Shown piece by piece: positions 5,869 to 7,236 of a stretch of DNA of 7,236 bases. Below the pieces are notes generated by a model. That model saw only the letters and a list, made by a program, of their open reading frames with translations, did no database searches and had not been told where the DNA came from. The position numbers and the translations under genes are program-made. Numbering within the stretch: position 1 is the first letter of the stretch; each line of letters begins with the position of its first letter. This stretch comes from Aalborgiella sp031424795 (GTDB lineage: Bacteria; Pseudomonadota; Gammaproteobacteria; Burkholderiales; Burkholderiaceae_C). Location of the stretch: NCBI GenBank assembly GCA_031424795.1, contig JANPIC010000121.1, positions 1 through 7,236 on the forward strand. The letters run 5' to 3'.

Positions 5869-6219
5869 ATGACTGCTGATAAACCCTCCGATAAGCCCTA
5901 TTACGAACGCCACATCTTTTTTTGCACCAACGAGCGCAAAAACGGCGAAGACAGCTGCGCCCAGCACCATGCCCAAGAAGGCTTTGACCGCTGCAAAATG
6001 CTGGTCAAACAAGCTGATTTGAGCGGCAAAGGCCAAGTTCGCGTCAACAAAGCCGGCTGTTTAGACCGCTGCGCTGGTGGACCGGTGGCGGTGGTGTACC
6101 CAGAAGGCGTGTGGTACAGCTTTGTGGACAACCACGATATTGACGATATTGTCGAATCACACCTGAAAAATGGCCAAGTTGTTGAACGGCTGCGGCTGCC
6201 AGACAGTGTGGGGCGCTGA
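5869..6219 (+). CDS. Thioredoxin-like 2Fe-2S ferredoxin domain protein
   Basis: This 116-residue soluble protein has the fold family of thioredoxin-like 2Fe-2S ferredoxins, related to the 24-kDa NuoE subunit domain. Probable cluster ligands are C19 in HIFFCTNER, C30 in GEDSCAQ, and C64 and C68 in NKAGCLDRC. The first pair is spaced by ten residues and the second by three, as usual for the family. C42 is an extra cysteine. GPVAVVYPEGVWYSFV (71-86) and the acidic DIDDIVESHL (90-99) complete the domain. It probably acts as an electron carrier or iron-sulfur donor, but no partner is identifiable here. It is separated from the VanZ gene by 80 bases and may have its own promoter. The ATG at 5869 puts the conserved HIFFC segment near the N-terminus as expected, though no ribosome binding site is seen. 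Confidence 0.9.
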   Translation: MTADKPSDKPYYERHIFFCTNERKNGEDSCAQHHAQEGFDRCKMLVKQADLSGKGQVRVNKAGCLDRCAGGPVAVVYPEGVWYSFVDNHDIDDIVESHLKNGQVVERLRLPDSVGR

Positions 6220-6226
6220 AACACCT

Positions 6227-6243
6227 TATAAATCGAATTTATA
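6227..6243. repeat. AT-rich inverted repeat after the 2Fe-2S gene
   Basis: TATAAAT and ATTTATA form a perfect 7-base stem around CGA, starting seven bases after the upstream stop codon. It is too AT-rich to be a confident terminator. Confidence 0.4.
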
Positions 6244-6296
6244 CCCCAAATACATGCCTAAATTGGCATCTAACCGGCGTATTTATTGTCTAATTA

Positions 6297-6313
6297 GCTA
6301 TAAAATTAATAGC
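6297..6313. repeat. Small inverted repeat GCTAT-N7-ATAGC, copy 2
   Basis: GCTATAAAATTAATAGC has the same arms and loop length as the copy in the reductase gene (1469-1485), with 14 of 17 bases identical. Similarity may continue downstream (ACTT and ATTAA followed by ACG occur after both, with gaps). Confidence 0.5.
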
Positions 6314-6323
6314 AATACTTATC

Positions 6324-6339
6324 TGTGATTAACGTCACT
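6324..6339. promoter_or_regulatory. CRP/FNR-family-like operator candidate
   Basis: TGTGA-TTAACG-TCACT matches the CRP half-site pattern TGTGA-N6-TCACA at nine of ten defined bases. It ends 13 bases before the ATG of the carboxypeptidase gene. Such a position, probably downstream of the promoter, would suit repression. It may also be part of the adjoining repeat. No regulator gene is in the window, so this is a by-eye match only. Confidence 0.3.
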
Positions 6340-6352
6340 TTTCACTGTCCCT

Positions 6353-7236
6353 ATGAAAAACCTATCCCATTTAATTAAAAAAACACTGGCAAAAACACTG
6401 GCTATCGTCAGTTTGCTCGCTGGCTTGCACGTCAGCTTTGCAGCGCATGCACAAGTGCCACCTGTGCTGGCTGCGCCAGAAGTCGCTGCCAAGTCGTACT
6501 TGCTGCTCGATGTGACGGCGAACCAGATTTTGGCTTCAAAAAACGTGGATTCGCCCATTGAGCCAGCCTCGCTGACCAAACTGATGACCGCTTATTTGGT
6601 GTTTGACGCGCTCAAAGCCAAGAAAATCGACCTGAAACAAACGCTGCCCGTCAGCACCCGCGCCTGGAAAATGCCCGGTTCCCGTATGTTTATCGACCCC
6701 ACCATGCAAGTGCCGGTGGAAGATTTGATCAAAGGCATGATTGTTCAATCCGGTAACGACGCAACAACCGCGTTGGCAGAGGGCGTGGGTGGCAGTGTTG
6801 AGCGCTTTGTGCAGCTGATGAATGAGCAATCCAAACTGCTGGGGCTGAAAAACACCGGTTACAAAAACCCAGAAGGCTTGACGGAAGCTGGCCACACCAC
6901 CACAGCGCGCGATTTGAGCATCTTGGCCACCCGCTTGATGGCCGATTTCCCCCAATATACCAACTACTACGCCCTCAAAAAATACCGTTACCAAGGCACG
7001 CCTACTTCGAATGACAGCAACCGTAATTTGTTGCTTTTTCGCGACCCGACGGTTGATGGCTTGAAAACCGGCCATACCGAAGCAGCTGGTTACTGTTTAA
7101 TTGCAACAGCCAAGCGCGACTTTGCTGGTTTGGGTGCGGGCAACACACCAGGCAGCCGCCGTTTATTGGCTATCGTTTTAGGCACAGCCAGTGAAAACGA
7201 CCGCGCCAACGAAGCGCAAAAGCTCCTCAACTGGGG
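6353..7236 (+). CDS. D-alanyl-D-alanine carboxypeptidase, PBP5/6 family (partial, 3' end missing)
   Basis: This low-molecular-weight penicillin-binding protein trims the terminal D-alanine from peptidoglycan pentapeptides in the periplasm. It is read from ATG 6353 to the window edge (294 full codons, no stop). The N-terminus is a Sec signal peptide: basic start, hydrophobic core around residues 15-30, and a likely cleavage after AHA (31-33). The three active-site motifs of serine peptidase family S11 are present: SLTK (S73 nucleophile, K76), SGN (133-135) and KTG (238-240). MPGSRMF (108-114) and NPEGL (172-176) are also typical. The missing C-terminus should hold the rest of the DacA/DacC beta domain and the amphipathic membrane anchor. 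An in-frame TGA at 6326 excludes a start further upstream, and no Shine-Dalgarno is visible. I give no symbol since dacA and dacC types cannot be separated. Confidence 0.95.
   Translation, partial: MKNLSHLIKKTLAKTLAIVSLLAGLHVSFAAHAQVPPVLAAPEVAAKSYLLLDVTANQILASKNVDSPIEPASLTKLMTAYLVFDALKAKKIDLKQTLPVSTRAWKMPGSRMFIDPTMQVPVEDLIKGMIVQSGNDATTALAEGVGGSVERFVQLMNEQSKLLGLKNTGYKNPEGLTEAGHTTTARDLSILATRLMADFPQYTNYYALKKYRYQGTPTSNDSNRNLLLFRDPTVDGLKTGHTEAAGYCLIATAKRDFAGLGAGNTPGSRRLLAIVLGTASENDRANEAQKLLNW

Larger units (their letters stand above)
6220..6352 (+). promoter_or_regulatory. AT-rich intergenic region before the carboxypeptidase gene
   Basis: These 133 bases contain four small inverted repeats in a row: TATAAAT-CGA-ATTTATA (6227-6243), ATGCC-N6-GGCAT (6254-6269), GCTAT-N7-ATAGC (6297-6313) and TGTGA-N6-TCAC (6324-6338). 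There is no GC-rich stem with a T run, so no standard terminator for the upstream gene. TATAAA (6299-6304) could be a -10 box, but I find no matching -35 at a normal distance. The promoter of the carboxypeptidase gene must lie here or upstream, and I cannot place it. Confidence 0.4.

Noticed and set aside
6536..7075. Minus-strand open frame of 179 codons opposite the carboxypeptidase gene
   Set aside because: It is antisense to a gene with all three S11 motifs and has no recognisable domain or ribosome binding site.
1..7236. CRISPR array, tRNA, rRNA, insertion sequence or phage gene
   Set aside because: No regularly spaced repeats, cloverleaf-like segment, transposase motif or phage protein was seen on either strand.

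Overview
The window looks like ordinary chromosome from a betaproteobacterium of the order Burkholderiales, most likely family Comamonadaceae. This is inferred from protein character and gene order (pteridine-reductase-like SDR, folB, ttcA, phosphatase, HemJ/CopD-type protein, VanZ-like protein, 2Fe-2S protein, dacA-like gene), not from a database search. Coding density is high. I see no rRNA, tRNA, CRISPR array, transposase or phage gene.

Layout. Positions 1-1292 are read on the minus strand: a MidA/NDUFAF7-type methyltransferase (168-1292), then the start of a small membrane protein (DUF2905-like, 157 down to the window edge). A 44-base divergent gap (1293-1336) separates these from a plus-strand run: a PTR1/FolM-type short-chain reductase (1337-2188), folB (2185-2571), ttcA (2611-3558), a histidine phosphatase (3555-4214), a HemJ-type membrane protein (4247-4675) and a VanZ-domain membrane protein (4688-5788). 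Two junctions are ATGA overlaps and the other gaps are under 40 bases, so this is probably one operon. An 80-base gap leads to a thioredoxin-like 2Fe-2S protein (5869-6219). A 133-base AT-rich gap then precedes a secreted D-alanyl-D-alanine carboxypeptidase (6353 to the edge, incomplete).

How the genes fit together. The reductase and FolB both act on pterins, and the reductase has the Asp/Tyr/Lys spacing of pteridine reductases, so the pair probably serves folate or tetrahydromonapterin metabolism. TtcA thiolates C32 of tRNA. HemJ is a heme-pathway enzyme. The MidA homologue belongs to a family linked to respiratory complex I assembly. The window is therefore housekeeping (cofactors, tRNA modification, envelope).

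No convincing new system is present. The less ordinary signals are an AT-rich in-frame insertion of about 15 residues in the reductase, a small hairpin pattern (GCTAT-N7-ATAGC) found there and again before dacA with a degenerate inverted copy in the VanZ gene, a CRP-box-like palindrome just before dacA, and several transcription-unit-leading genes without a visible Shine-Dalgarno sequence.
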